Source of the DNA: Acholoe squamosa
Lineage: Eukaryota; Annelida; Polychaeta; Phyllodocida; Polynoidae
Assembly: GCA_949317995.1 (NCBI GenBank)
Contig: OX439038.1
Coordinates: 76,084,659-76,148,658, forward strand
Direction of reading: 5' to 3'
Length of the DNA stretch: 64,000 nt
Shown here one piece after another: positions 26,901 through 36,235 of this stretch. The notes below the pieces were generated by a model that did not search any database, was not told the origin of the DNA, and saw only the letters and a program-made list of their open reading frames with translations. The position numbers were made by a program, and so were the translations under genes. The first letter of the stretch is position 1; each line of letters opens with the position of its first letter.

Positions 26901-29900
26901 AGTGGTTGTGTTCCTCTCAAACAGATCTTTTAGAGTCACACCCGGGTGAAAGTTTACGAGCTTACGAGTAGGAATGGATTGAAATTTTGAAAAGTACCTA
27001 TTTTGGTGGATGGCCTCTTACTGGGTGATTTTCTGGCGTTCCAACTTAAACTATTGAAATCTTAAGGCTCTACCAAGGATCTAATCATGTCATAGAGGAA
27101 GTAACTTCTTCGAGGATATTGATAGTTCTCTCTACTTGGCTCTCACTACCTAACTCATGTGGAGTGTTATCAGGTACTGCATTTAAAAGGAGTTGTTTAT
27201 TTATCAGAATTGGAAATATTTGTTAAAGCTGATTATATTTGTTCTACATGAGTTTGGGCATATTCACTGCTAATGATGGAATTTACGCGCTCAGTTGATC
27301 GGAGTCATTGTATTATTAAAGAAATTTGCTGGAGTTGTGAATAAAGACATTGGTTATAATCCGAAATGGAGACGTGCACTTGAAATTACTTGGTGGAAAC
27401 AGTATTATTAATAAGTATTATTATTAAATTGGATGAAGTTGCGAGTAATGTGCAGAAGACTGACGTGTATGTCATCGGTTATTCATTATGGACCATTCAA
27501 ACGAATGTGAACAATTTAGATAAAAAAAAATGGAGATGAATTACCCAGTCGTGTCTCCTTTCCCAAATGGGCAGTGGGACTTAGACACGGTTCTACCTCT
27601 TGACGCTAGCCAATAGATTCCCCTATATAGTTAATTTAAATGTGAGTGGAGCTTTGAGGAGGATTGTAAATTAATTGGTGGAAAACTATATTTTATTTTG
27701 AGAAGAGATCCAACTTTAGCACATAAAACCCCTCTTTTTCCCTCCGCCTGTAATAGCCCATTTCTTTCATGAACCCATTTCTTTGCCAAGACTTGGCTGA
27801 TCTTCTTCATTTTCTTAATTTCATCTGATAACAGCTGGGAGACAATTACCCAGGAAGTAGAGGTTTTGCCCATCTAATTGCAACAGACCTACCAGTGTTC
27901 CGCACCTCTCCCACTGGTACCAGTCTACATATGGAGGGAAATGCAGGTATATATCTGTGTATTCAGACTGCTGAATTAAAACTCTTAAAACTGAACTTGG
28001 CAAGTATAACTTATCATTACTCTTGGCTATGTTGCATAGTGGTTTTTGAACATGATATCATGCATGTTCATGTAATATAACCCCTCTCCACAATTTATCT
28101 CACCTTTTGTCCATCAAATTACAGAATGTTTTTATTTTCAATTTCTTTGATTAATAATCATAAGGATGACAGGAAAAACATGTCCTTATGACTTGTTAGA
28201 TGGTAACCAATTCATGTGTGCCATTGTCTATTCATGTTTGTTTGTCAATATGATACATGAATGTAGTTAGTAGCTGAAAGACTAATGTGAGTCTGTATAG
28301 TGTCATATCTAGCTATGGGGTATCACAGCTACTACATGAACATAGTGATAACAAGAAGCTGGTGATTAGTGGATAATTGATGATAGCTTTATTGTACAAA
28401 GTACATGCTGAATAGATGTTAACTCAGTGAGTAGCTAGTTGGTAATGCTGGCAAGTGTACGAGCACCTGGCTGTATATACATAATGACCATCAGGTGTAC
28501 CACCCCAAGTGGCAGGGTGTGGTACTACTGCATACATTATAGGCGAGTATGGTATAGTGAGCAATAATGGATGTCATATGAATGGTATAATGTACAATAT
28601 ATTAATAAAGTAAAAGCAGTCGAGTTCTCTACTTATCACAATAGAACCCCATTCACCTGCCCAAATAGAATACCTTTTAAGCCTCTAATTGTATATTCCA
28701 GGGCCTAGACATGGCAATCAGATTTGCTGTAGATGGGAATGCCCTAAAGGGCACAACTGACATGCATGGGTAAGTTCACAAAGCAAGAACATTGAATGTT
28801 CATTTGCTGTATATCAGACATATAATTGTACTTCTTTTTGATTCTGGATTGTCACCTAGTCTCGATATAAGGGTCATATCATGTTGAGTTGAGTATGAGT
28901 TTGGTCATCCCACTTCCCATTATACACGTAGACTCCCCATTTTGTGTGATGTTGGGAAATAAAAATATCAAAACTCAAAACCCAAACTCAGGTGTGCACT
29001 ACACTCCTATAATACCCTCAAGGTCACTTCTAGTTCTATCATACAGTAGTGTATTGGCTACCATTTTATAGGGAGGAATAGTGCATAAGACATACAGTCC
29101 ACCTGGCCTCTGTAGCCAGTCTACTGGGCCCAGTGGACTCTGGTCCAATGTATTCAATTGGTAGGCTTTTTCATTTGTCAACCTCCTTTATGTATTTTGT
29201 AGACGGACCAGAGTGGAACCGATCTTTTCACAGATAAAGACAACTAAAGTCAGCAAGTTTCTGCCATTTTATTCAAATTATCAGTCCACTAAGTTCCATC
29301 AGTTGACTTTTGTAAACGTCTACTAAAATTTGGCAGATAAAGCTCAGCAGACTATTGGTTTTAGATAATCTAAAGAAACAATTGGAGATAATCAATCTTA
29401 GATTGTGAATGGAAGTTAACATCTTAATTGAATGATTTACAAAATTGAAATTAACAGATTTATGCTTACAAATATTTCATTCACACTTACCGTTTGTATT
29501 ACTTATAGCCTGAAGCGTTACAGAAACTCTATGTTGAGTTTATAAAGGAAGATCTGCAACGAGACCTGAATGGTTCGTTTTCGTTCTCAATCACAAACAC
29601 CTATACGGCGGCATTATACGCATTTTAAGATGATGAATCATATTCAAAATATGATTCAACAGAAAAGGAATAAATAGCAATAACATATATCATACATGTA
29701 TTGAAAAGAGATAAAAAGACAAGGGACATGAGTTAAAGATATAAAAACTGAAGGTTTATTCATCCCACTTAAAGCTCTTCTTTAATTAACCCCTTAAAGG
29801 TGCATCATGTCCATGGGTCGTCATGATGCACATCGTCATGATGTACGAATGTGGTAGATTAATTAGTGGCCTTGGTGGATTTATCAACCAGCCATTTATT

Positions 29901-30952
29901 TCCATTTTGAAAGTAGACACATGTCTAGATAAACATAGATACATAAGATATTTTACTGTATCTTGTCCTAGAAGAACGTCATTTTAAAATGTTTTTCTCT
30001 ATGTTATATGAATCTGATTTGGACAAAGGAAACGTAGATAACAGGCGTTTTAAATTTTGTTTTTCAAAATCCTTAAGCAGCGCTGCCAGACAAATCTTTC
30101 ACAATTTTTTATACCCAGGGCCTTTCTGAATGTTCCTAAACATTACAATTACGTTTTTACTGAGGGAGACTGTGTTTAGCATCTATGATAACTACTGCTG
30201 TTTACTTTTCTGTTCTACAAATTAAATGAACAACAGAAATTGGAAGGATAGGAATTCCTCTTCCTGAAATGCCTGGTCTGAGATTTGTCAACTCTATGGT
30301 TACACACTTTGAGGTTTGTACCCTAAACCCTCTTATTTGATACACAATTCTGGTATGTGCAAAGATAGATGAAGATATTGTTGTGAAAAAATAATGACAT
30401 GGGAATAAAAGTACACCATCAGAAGATGCCCAAACATATGTGTTTTTTATGAATTAAAGCTTTAATGACTACATGGTGCATTGATGTAAAGTCCAGTGGT
30501 CCTTATAATTCATAAATGCAGCCATGGTGAGTCACTGGCAAGAGCTACATTCATGTATCATGCTGACCTTACTGGTTGATATAGTCCTGAAGGTTTGGTA
30601 TGATGCCCAATACAGTGGTAATGAGTAGGACACACCAATACAGTGCTATCCAGTAGACTCACAAGCAAAGCATTGGTGCATCATGCGGACATGAACCTGG
30701 AGGTGCCATTTGGCACTTATAATGGTCCATCCTTTCATCACACAGGGAGGCCTGATGTTAGCTGCTGATGTTGAGAGTGCACCTTCCAGACCACATACTA
30801 CTCCAATCAAGTCGCCCACTCCTCCAAAACAGCGGTTTCTCTGTGGACCAGCCAATGGGTCCATAAGTGGCACAGTACCCAATAGTAGCAGTGGCCACAC
30901 AGTGGACCTCACATGGATACTTTTGATTGCCATTTTCCTTTTGTTCTGCTGA
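17973..30952 (+). CDS. BPI/LBP-family protein with putative GPI-anchor tail
   Basis: Fifteen exons with continuous phase: 17973-18084, 21291-21399, 22005-22145, 22391-22470, 22884-23053, 23388-23448, 24060-24151, 24930-25109, 25626-25694, 27835-27946, 28682-28769, 29203-29248, 29509-29572, 30237-30313, 30746-30952 (about 535 aa; vertebrate BPI is ~487). After the signal peptide comes NPGVQVTLTEKGLEK, the family N-terminus. One cysteine in exon 5 (EGCQSN) and one in exon 6 (LCKGAL) match the BPI disulfide. Exon 8 carries PSRMVNIWISDEVFNS, matching the C-terminal barrel; exon 14 carries GIPLPEMPGLRFVNS, the final strand. Family members bind LPS or phospholipid in two hydrophobic pockets. The last exon adds ~57 residues not found in BPI: a Pro/Thr-rich linker, NSSSG, and a hydrophobic tail ending FLLFC at the stop, as in GPI-anchored proteins. 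Intron 7 uses a GC donor. The exon 11 acceptor was chosen for phase; 28702 is an alternative. An upstream in-frame ATG lies at 17955. Identity is strong; ligand is unknown. Confidence 0.88.
19740..20690 (-). mobile_element. 5'-truncated non-LTR retrotransposon RT fragment
   Basis: Two overlapping minus-strand frames (20137-20679 and 19824-20195) together encode the C-terminal half of a LINE-type reverse transcriptase: a YVNDVVFYIQ motif where an active enzyme has YADD, then the CLQSDATNIYNWFSKSGPCI palm/thumb region, EYIGVIIDDQL, and a CLRICLNV / NAVELWN-like tail (here GVELWNQLN). The frame shift between the two pieces and the altered catalytic motif show it is dead. It lies antisense in intron 1 of the intact BPI-like gene and is absent from intron 1 of copy 1. 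Its 3' limit is approximate. Confidence 0.8.
24784..24870. repeat. 87-bp identical direct repeat, copy 1
   Basis: Identical to 26107-26193 over all 87 bases by eye (begins GGTGGAGGATTGAGGGC, ends AAGAGCCACCCAT), while flanks diverge quickly. It lies in intron 7 of the intact BPI-like gene. Sequence upstream (24,540-24,770) is GC-richer than its surroundings and may belong to the same SINE-like unit. Confidence 0.85.
26107..26193. repeat. 87-bp identical direct repeat, copy 2
   Basis: Second copy of the block at 24784-24870, in intron 9 of the same gene. A weakly similar tail follows both copies (a TAGCAT word within 25 bp). Confidence 0.85.
30510..30675. repeat. dispersed GCATCATG hairpin-like repeat, copy c
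   Basis: In intron 14 of the intact BPI-like gene: GAGCTACATTCATGTATCATGCTGACC, then ATAGTCCTGAAGG, then GGTATGATGCCCAATACAGT. It is orthologous in position to the copy at 14,850-15,012. Confidence 0.6.
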
Positions 30953-31126
30953 AATTAGGCTCTGATTCTACATGATAATTCGGAACCTTTCTACACGACA
31001 AAACTAATTTTGTAATCATGTACCATCAACATCACTTGGGTAGAATTCTTCTGAAGGTGTGGAAGTGACTCTCCCAGTTTATCATAATGCACATAATGTG
31101 GTTGAAAAGACAACTGAATGAAAAAG

Positions 31127-31132
31127 AATAAA
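31127..31132 (+). terminator. candidate polyadenylation signal, BPI-like gene
   Basis: A canonical AATAAA lies 175 bases after the stop codon of the intact BPI-like gene. It is the first one downstream; use is inferred. Confidence 0.45.
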
Positions 31133-32091
31133 TGTCATAACAAACAAAAAACAAAGAAACTTAAATGTGAAGCACAGAATAGAAACAAAACAATTAGACA
31201 GTATGTATGGCTAGACTTCCAAGCTGATGTGCTCTAGAGATGTATGATTTGACTTACTATTTCTATTTCTGTATGGGTTTCTCGCTTTTCTGTCCCCAAT
31301 CTCTGTTGTATTTCACATAGATATATGGATGAAAAGAATATTCTTTGTTCACATTGTTGGCACTATCCAAGAAATAACTGAGTGACATCTGGAGTGACTG
31401 CTTATGTACATGCGACACCTTGCTAGCTTATAACGTTTGTGCACCAGTTGAGTTCATTTTTTCATGACATCTAAGTAGATGTAAGTTTCTATTGCTCTGA
31501 TTAAAATAACATTATTTTAAACATTGCAGTGGATTTAGAAAATGCCCATTCAAAACATTACACACTTGATATTGAATATGGGCAATAATGTATTAAACAG
31601 CAATAAAGCCATTTGACTGAGCTTGCTGGCACCAGAACACCTTCTCGAAGTGAAAAGGCCCTAAAATCAGTCCCATATATTTTGTCACAAATCACTGGAC
31701 AAGCTAGGAGTCTGGTGACATGACGCACATGAACACTCTCATTACAGCTGTGTGCTTGGTTGGACCTATAGATGTCTTGTCAGTTGATGAGGTGCCAATA
31801 GAATTGCCCGCTTCTCCTCAACCCTTTGTTTGTAATATTTATGAACATTTGATAAGAGTAAAAATAAAACGGTTGTACATGTCTAAAACGTTTTTCTCAC
31901 ATCAAAACAGATGTTGTAAAACGTTTTTGAACGTATAATGTTACAAAAAGAAATAATTCAGAGGCATTTTAAAGTGTTTGGTAGTTAAATTGTATACATC
32001 AAAATTATGTACATTGTTTTTTCACTCAGAAATAAAGATTCACACAAATGTTTGATTCAGAACACGAAGAAACACACTCAAACCCTGCATT
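31133..32091. other. non-coding sequence
   Basis: No supported gene. A short open frame near 31,720-31,938 has a weak resemblance to the tail exon of the BPI-like gene, but its splice phase does not fit. Confidence 0.45.
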
Positions 32092-32598
32092 CTATTGGAA
32101 ATCTCTTCCAAGAGCCTGATGATCGCACGATCTGATATTTGGGTCTGCACCTTTCTCCAATAAAACCTTCACCATCTCTGGCTTTTCTCTGTGTACTGCT
32201 ATCTCTTATGGATTACGTGGGTGTGTCCAATGGTCAGGGTTAAAAATTATATCTGCACCAGCATCAAGAATTAGCCTCACATCCTCAGTCCAGAGATTCC
32301 ATGCAGCCTCTCGCAGGGCACTCGTAGCATCATTCCTGCACCAACATACGGCTTTTCCATAGTTCCATCCTTCCTCGAATCTAGGCTGAATGAGGAGTTC
32401 ATCTGGATCCCAGCCCAATTTTATAACCTCCTCTAAGAGGTCAGCTCTCTGGTACTGAATGATTGTGTGGATTATATCAGACCTCTTAATTTGAGCTTTA
32501 GGGTCAGCTGCGTCAGGCCATTCACTCACATTGACAATCTTTGACTTCTTAGTCTTTTTACAATTCAGCTACAACCCTGTGTCTCCATCTGAAGCCAT
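32092..32598 (-). pseudogene. ankyrin-repeat protein pseudogene
   Basis: On the minus strand a single frame runs from an ATG at 32598 to a stop at 32092, broken by two in-frame stops (about codon 10 and near 32208-32210). Between them the translation has helical-pair text typical of ankyrin repeats: ADLLEEVIKLGWDPDELL, WTEDVRLILDAGADI and EMVKVLLEKGADPNIRS. No introns are visible, so it may be a retrocopy or an eroded single-exon gene. It has no SOCS box, unlike the ankyrin gene at the right edge. Confidence 0.7.
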
Positions 32599-34722
32599 TG
32601 TTAATTATTGTATTAAATCAGCTACTGCATGGTGTACTGTAATCCCAAAGCTCTGACCCACAAACACATGAACTAAAATATTAATTTATACTCCCATGGT
32701 AATGCATCAAGCTTATGAACAGACACTACTGCCTTGGTGGATTGATACAAATACCATGGGATCACTTACTCCAACTTATTACCATATCATGTAAGTAAAA
32801 TAGGTGCAAATGTTTCCTTTGTAAGGCTGCATAAAATCGATTTTCAGCTTTGTAGACACTTTTTGAAAAAATGAAGTGAGGGAGGGAGGCTTTTTATTTT
32901 ATTTATTCTATGATATGTTGTCAATGAGGGAGGTAACTTTTTATTTTTTCCCTTATTTGAAACTGTGGCTTTGATGTGATCTCCAATACCCTGCAAAATA
33001 TGTTTCCTAATTATTCATCATGCAGAATATCAACCACTCTCTTGATCAATTAGCCAGTTTTAGGATAAGATAGAATAGATTATAGGGATTCCAAAGCCGT
33101 TTGAATTATGAAAATTGATCAAGTAGAAGTACCACAATGGTGGTGAGGGTATATTTTTTGTTATTTTTTCAAGGGGTGGGCATTTTTGTAGGTCATGTTT
33201 TTGTACTATGATGATAAAAAGTGTCCATGAGGCCCTTTTCAAGGGGTGAGGGGGCTCTCTGCAAAGCTGATTATCAATTTTATGCAGCCTAAAGTCCTGT
33301 TTGTATGCTGTCTGTAGTCTTACGGCACTATCACCAAAGGTAGGACCTGTTATCAATGTTATCCTATTGACCCACATAATCCACATAAGCAAACACAGGA
33401 CAGATTCCACTATATTTGAATTCCCTCTTGTTGATGATATTCTAGCCATATCTGGAGCATATTCCAAAAAAAATGGTAAATCAAAATTATTTTGAAATAA
33501 CCTTCTGCTATAGGGATAAGAACACTTCGATCCTCTCCTATCTATACTCTCTGCACAGAAAAAAATCGAAGTTAGTCGGTCTAACTTAACTTAGTCAAAA
33601 TTGCCAAATAATCTTAGTTAGTGCATATGACTAATGTGTGACTAACAATGTCTAGCTTATGTTAGTCACATTGACTATCCAAATCATTTTCCCTCTCCAA
33701 GCACAGTCTTGAACAAGGTATCTGCTGGGAGTTTCAGGCAAGCTAACTTAATTTAGCCACTGTCACCAAGGGATCTTAGTCACTTTGACTAAGATCCGTT
33801 AGTCACTTTGACTAAGGTATATTGGCATGGTGTTGCCTTTACACACCAGGTGGCAGCGTGGTTTGAAACAGGATTTTTCTGGTGGCTTCATACCATAAAT
33901 TGTTCGATGGATGTTAAAATGATGGTGATTTTCAGGCACTGTATATATTTGAGGCTTTCACAATTCAATATAACATCAAGCTTGGCAGAATATATCAAAT
34001 AGGTTGATGATTTGCTAAATAAACTAGGTAAACAGATACTAACACATTTTCTGTGGGAGTCTAGATGAGTAAATATCCACAGATGTATCTGCTTCTTTGA
34101 GGGAAACCCAGAGTAACTTGACTCAGGGGTTCTAATGAAAATGATATGAGGCATTTCACATGCTTCCTAAATGATGAGACTGATTTGTGGGATGTGGATC
34201 CTACATAGAGCTTACACTCACCATTTGAACTAAATCAAAAAGTAATACATTGCATACTTAGTCAAAACCACCAAGGAATCTTAGTCAAAATCAGGCAAGC
34301 CAAGGCAAGTTGGGCACTTCGACTAATGGTTAGTCGTATTTGACTAAGAAAAACTTGGACACATAGGCACGTGCTTTTGACTAGGTATTGTCAGAAAGTT
34401 AGCCTTTTTGACTAACATCTGACTAAGATTTTGGATATTATTTTTTTCTGTGTGAGATGTCCACTTTAGAGAGAAGAGCAATAACAAAACAAGTCTAGTT
34501 TTATTAGTTGTTAGTGTGCTTGTTTGTGTGAAATAATATTATGATAACTAATGTATACTTTCTTGAAAAAGAGAAATGTCTCAGACACACCAACTTAAAA
34601 TACAGTTTAATCTCGTGTTAACTGGATAAACAGAAAGGTGTACCTGTCATATGTACAAAATGTATGTTTACTTCTTATAAGGGAACACTGATTACAAAGC
34701 ATAAAATAGATCATAACTTGAG
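32599..34722. other. non-coding sequence with dispersed TTAGTCA words
   Basis: No gene is supported. 33,570-33,830 and 34,250-34,450 are rich in TTAGTCA / TGACTAA words in both orientations (for example TTAGTCACTTTGACTAAG near 33,800), with an ACAGAAAAAAAT-like start near 33,555 and an ATTTTTTTCTGTGTG end near 34,450. This looks like an inverted-repeat element of about 900 bp. Confidence 0.5.
33553..34455. mobile_element. ~0.9-kb inverted-repeat element, TTAGTCA-rich
   Basis: Left end GCACAGAAAAAAATCGAAGTTAG and right end TATTTTTTTCTGTGTG are imperfect inverted repeats. Both subterminal zones carry many TTAGTCA/TGACTAA copies, the organisation of a palindrome-rich non-autonomous DNA transposon. 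Its middle (33,830-34,240) shows nothing recognisable. Confidence 0.55.
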
Positions 34723-35046
34723 TTGAGTTTTGAGTTTTGTAAGTTTAAATCCCATGTAAGTTCACACTGTGATAAAAGGTTCACGGATGGACGTAACTTT
34801 ATGACACACATGATGACCCATACAGGAAAGAAACTACATGTGTGTTCACACTGTGGTAAAGGGTTGAGCTGTCTAGCTAGTTTTAGGAGACACGATGACC
34901 CATACAGGGAAGAAGTGGTATATGTGTTCACAATGTGGTAAAGGATTTATCCATGCAGATGCCCTAAAGAGACATATGATTACACATCCCCACACCTTAA
35001 ATGCATATGTCAACAGGACACAGTGTTCAATCCCTGATAGAAGATG
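34723..35046 (+). pseudogene. C2H2 zinc-finger gene remnant
   Basis: Three C2H2 fingers can be traced: SHCDKRFTDGRNFMTHMMTH (first Cys lost), CSHCGKGLSCLASFRRH, and after a frame change near 34,897 CSQCGKGFIHADALKRHMITH, each joined by TGKK-like linkers, then a stop at 35044-35046. The frameshift within the second linker and loss of the first finger's leading cysteine indicate decay. It is probably one surviving piece of the zinc-finger exon of a multi-finger gene. Confidence 0.75.
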
Positions 35047-35283
35047 AATTGGGGAAACATGACTAAGAGGGAGGCACTATCATAGTTTTGATTACACTAG
35101 AAAGAGAGGTAGCTTAGTGAGAGCTAAGCTTCATCACATTGAATAGGTAACCCAACATGTTAGCTTTCGGGTAACAGTAACAGATCCAGGGGGTGGCCAG
35201 GGAGCACATGCTCCCCTAGACTCCCTGCAAACACCTGAAAATGAGCCTTGGGTGAACCCTTAAATATAGGGAAAATAGTATAG

Positions 35284-35525
35284 TAGGGCCCCAGATGGGT
35301 AAAATCGACAAGGGGACAAGGCCACTTCTTAAAATCGACAAGGAACATGGGGTTAAGAGACAAGTGACAAATGGGAGTTCTTAAAATCGACAAAGGACAC
35401 AGGCCTAGGGACAAGAGGCACTTCTCAAATTCGACAAGGGACATGGGGTTGAAAGACAAGGGAAAAATACCATTTCTTAGAAACGACAATGGACATGGGG
35501 CCCCCCTGTCCAGGGCCCTTATAGT
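35284..35525. mobile_element. MITE with AGGGCCC ends and internal ~45-bp repeats, copy 1
   Basis: Starts TAGGGCCCCAGATGGG and ends CCTGTCCAGGGCCCT (inverted). Inside, AAAATCGACAAGG plus GACAAGGGACATGGGG-type units repeat about five times. The same element lies in opposite orientation at about 40,586-40,800. Confidence 0.75.
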
Positions 35526-35800
35526 ACTGAATTCATTGCTGTGTTCCCCCTAGGCCAGATTTTCTTGGCTGTGTCCCCCTAGACCATCTGTTCTGGATGA
35601 TCAGATGAATATTCTGAATCAAATAGATTCATGTGATGATGGTTAAGATATGAAGCTGAATGCACCATTGGTTATCACATCATATAACATAATATTCAGG
35701 ACTTCAGGCATCAGGACTTCAATGTGACCCTATTCAATGTGATGAGTAATAGTTCCTCCCTTTCAGCTATCCCTCTAAGATTTTGACTAAGACCTTCACA

Positions 35801-35872
35801 GCTACCTGGTTAGCTCAGTAGGAAGAGCACTGGACTATTGATCCAAAGGTCAGTGGATCTAGTCCCACCACA
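35801..35872 (+). repeat. tRNA-like sequence (SINE head or tRNA pseudogene)
   Basis: GGTTAGCTCAGTAGGAAGAGC matches a tRNA D-arm/A box, followed by an anticodon-arm-like TGGACTATTGATCCA and a T-arm-like GTGGATCTAGTCCCAC. The acceptor ends do not pair and the B box deviates from GGTTCGANTCC, so an active tRNA gene is unlikely. Confidence 0.6.
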
Positions 35873-36235
35873 TCCAGACCATTTTTTCAGCTCAAGACCC
35901 TTGCCCACTTTATAAAGAATGGAACAAAATGATTTTTCATGTTTCAGTGTTTTCATATCTTTTATTTTCAAGCATAATGGGATTGAAAGAGTAATTTAGG
36001 AACATTGGTAATGCTATGAGAGGATGGGAAGAGTAGCCGTCACTGTCCAGACTAGATCCATCAACCTTCGGATCAGATAGTGAACTGGGCTAGCCCTTGT
36101 GGGCCCCAGCTGGCTTCCCTGACATTTAGCAGCATTTACCCATCCCATCTAGGCCAGGTCCACAGGCCAAAAGAAATCCCATCTGGGGCCCATGTGGTCA
36201 TGCTGGCTGGGTAGCTCATGGGAAACTATTGATGT
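35873..36235. other. non-coding sequence
   Basis: No gene or clear repeat structure, apart from GC-richer text around 36,080-36,200 before the satellite array. Confidence 0.4.

Noticed and set aside
31720..31938. Possible alternative tail exon or third copy of the BPI-like exon 15 (VDEVPIELPASPQPFVC)
   Set aside because: Resemblance to the real tail is weak, there is no hydrophobic terminus and the acceptor phase does not match exon 14.
35801..35872. Functional tRNA gene
   Set aside because: A box is good but acceptor ends do not pair and the B box is degenerate; more likely a SINE head or pseudogene.
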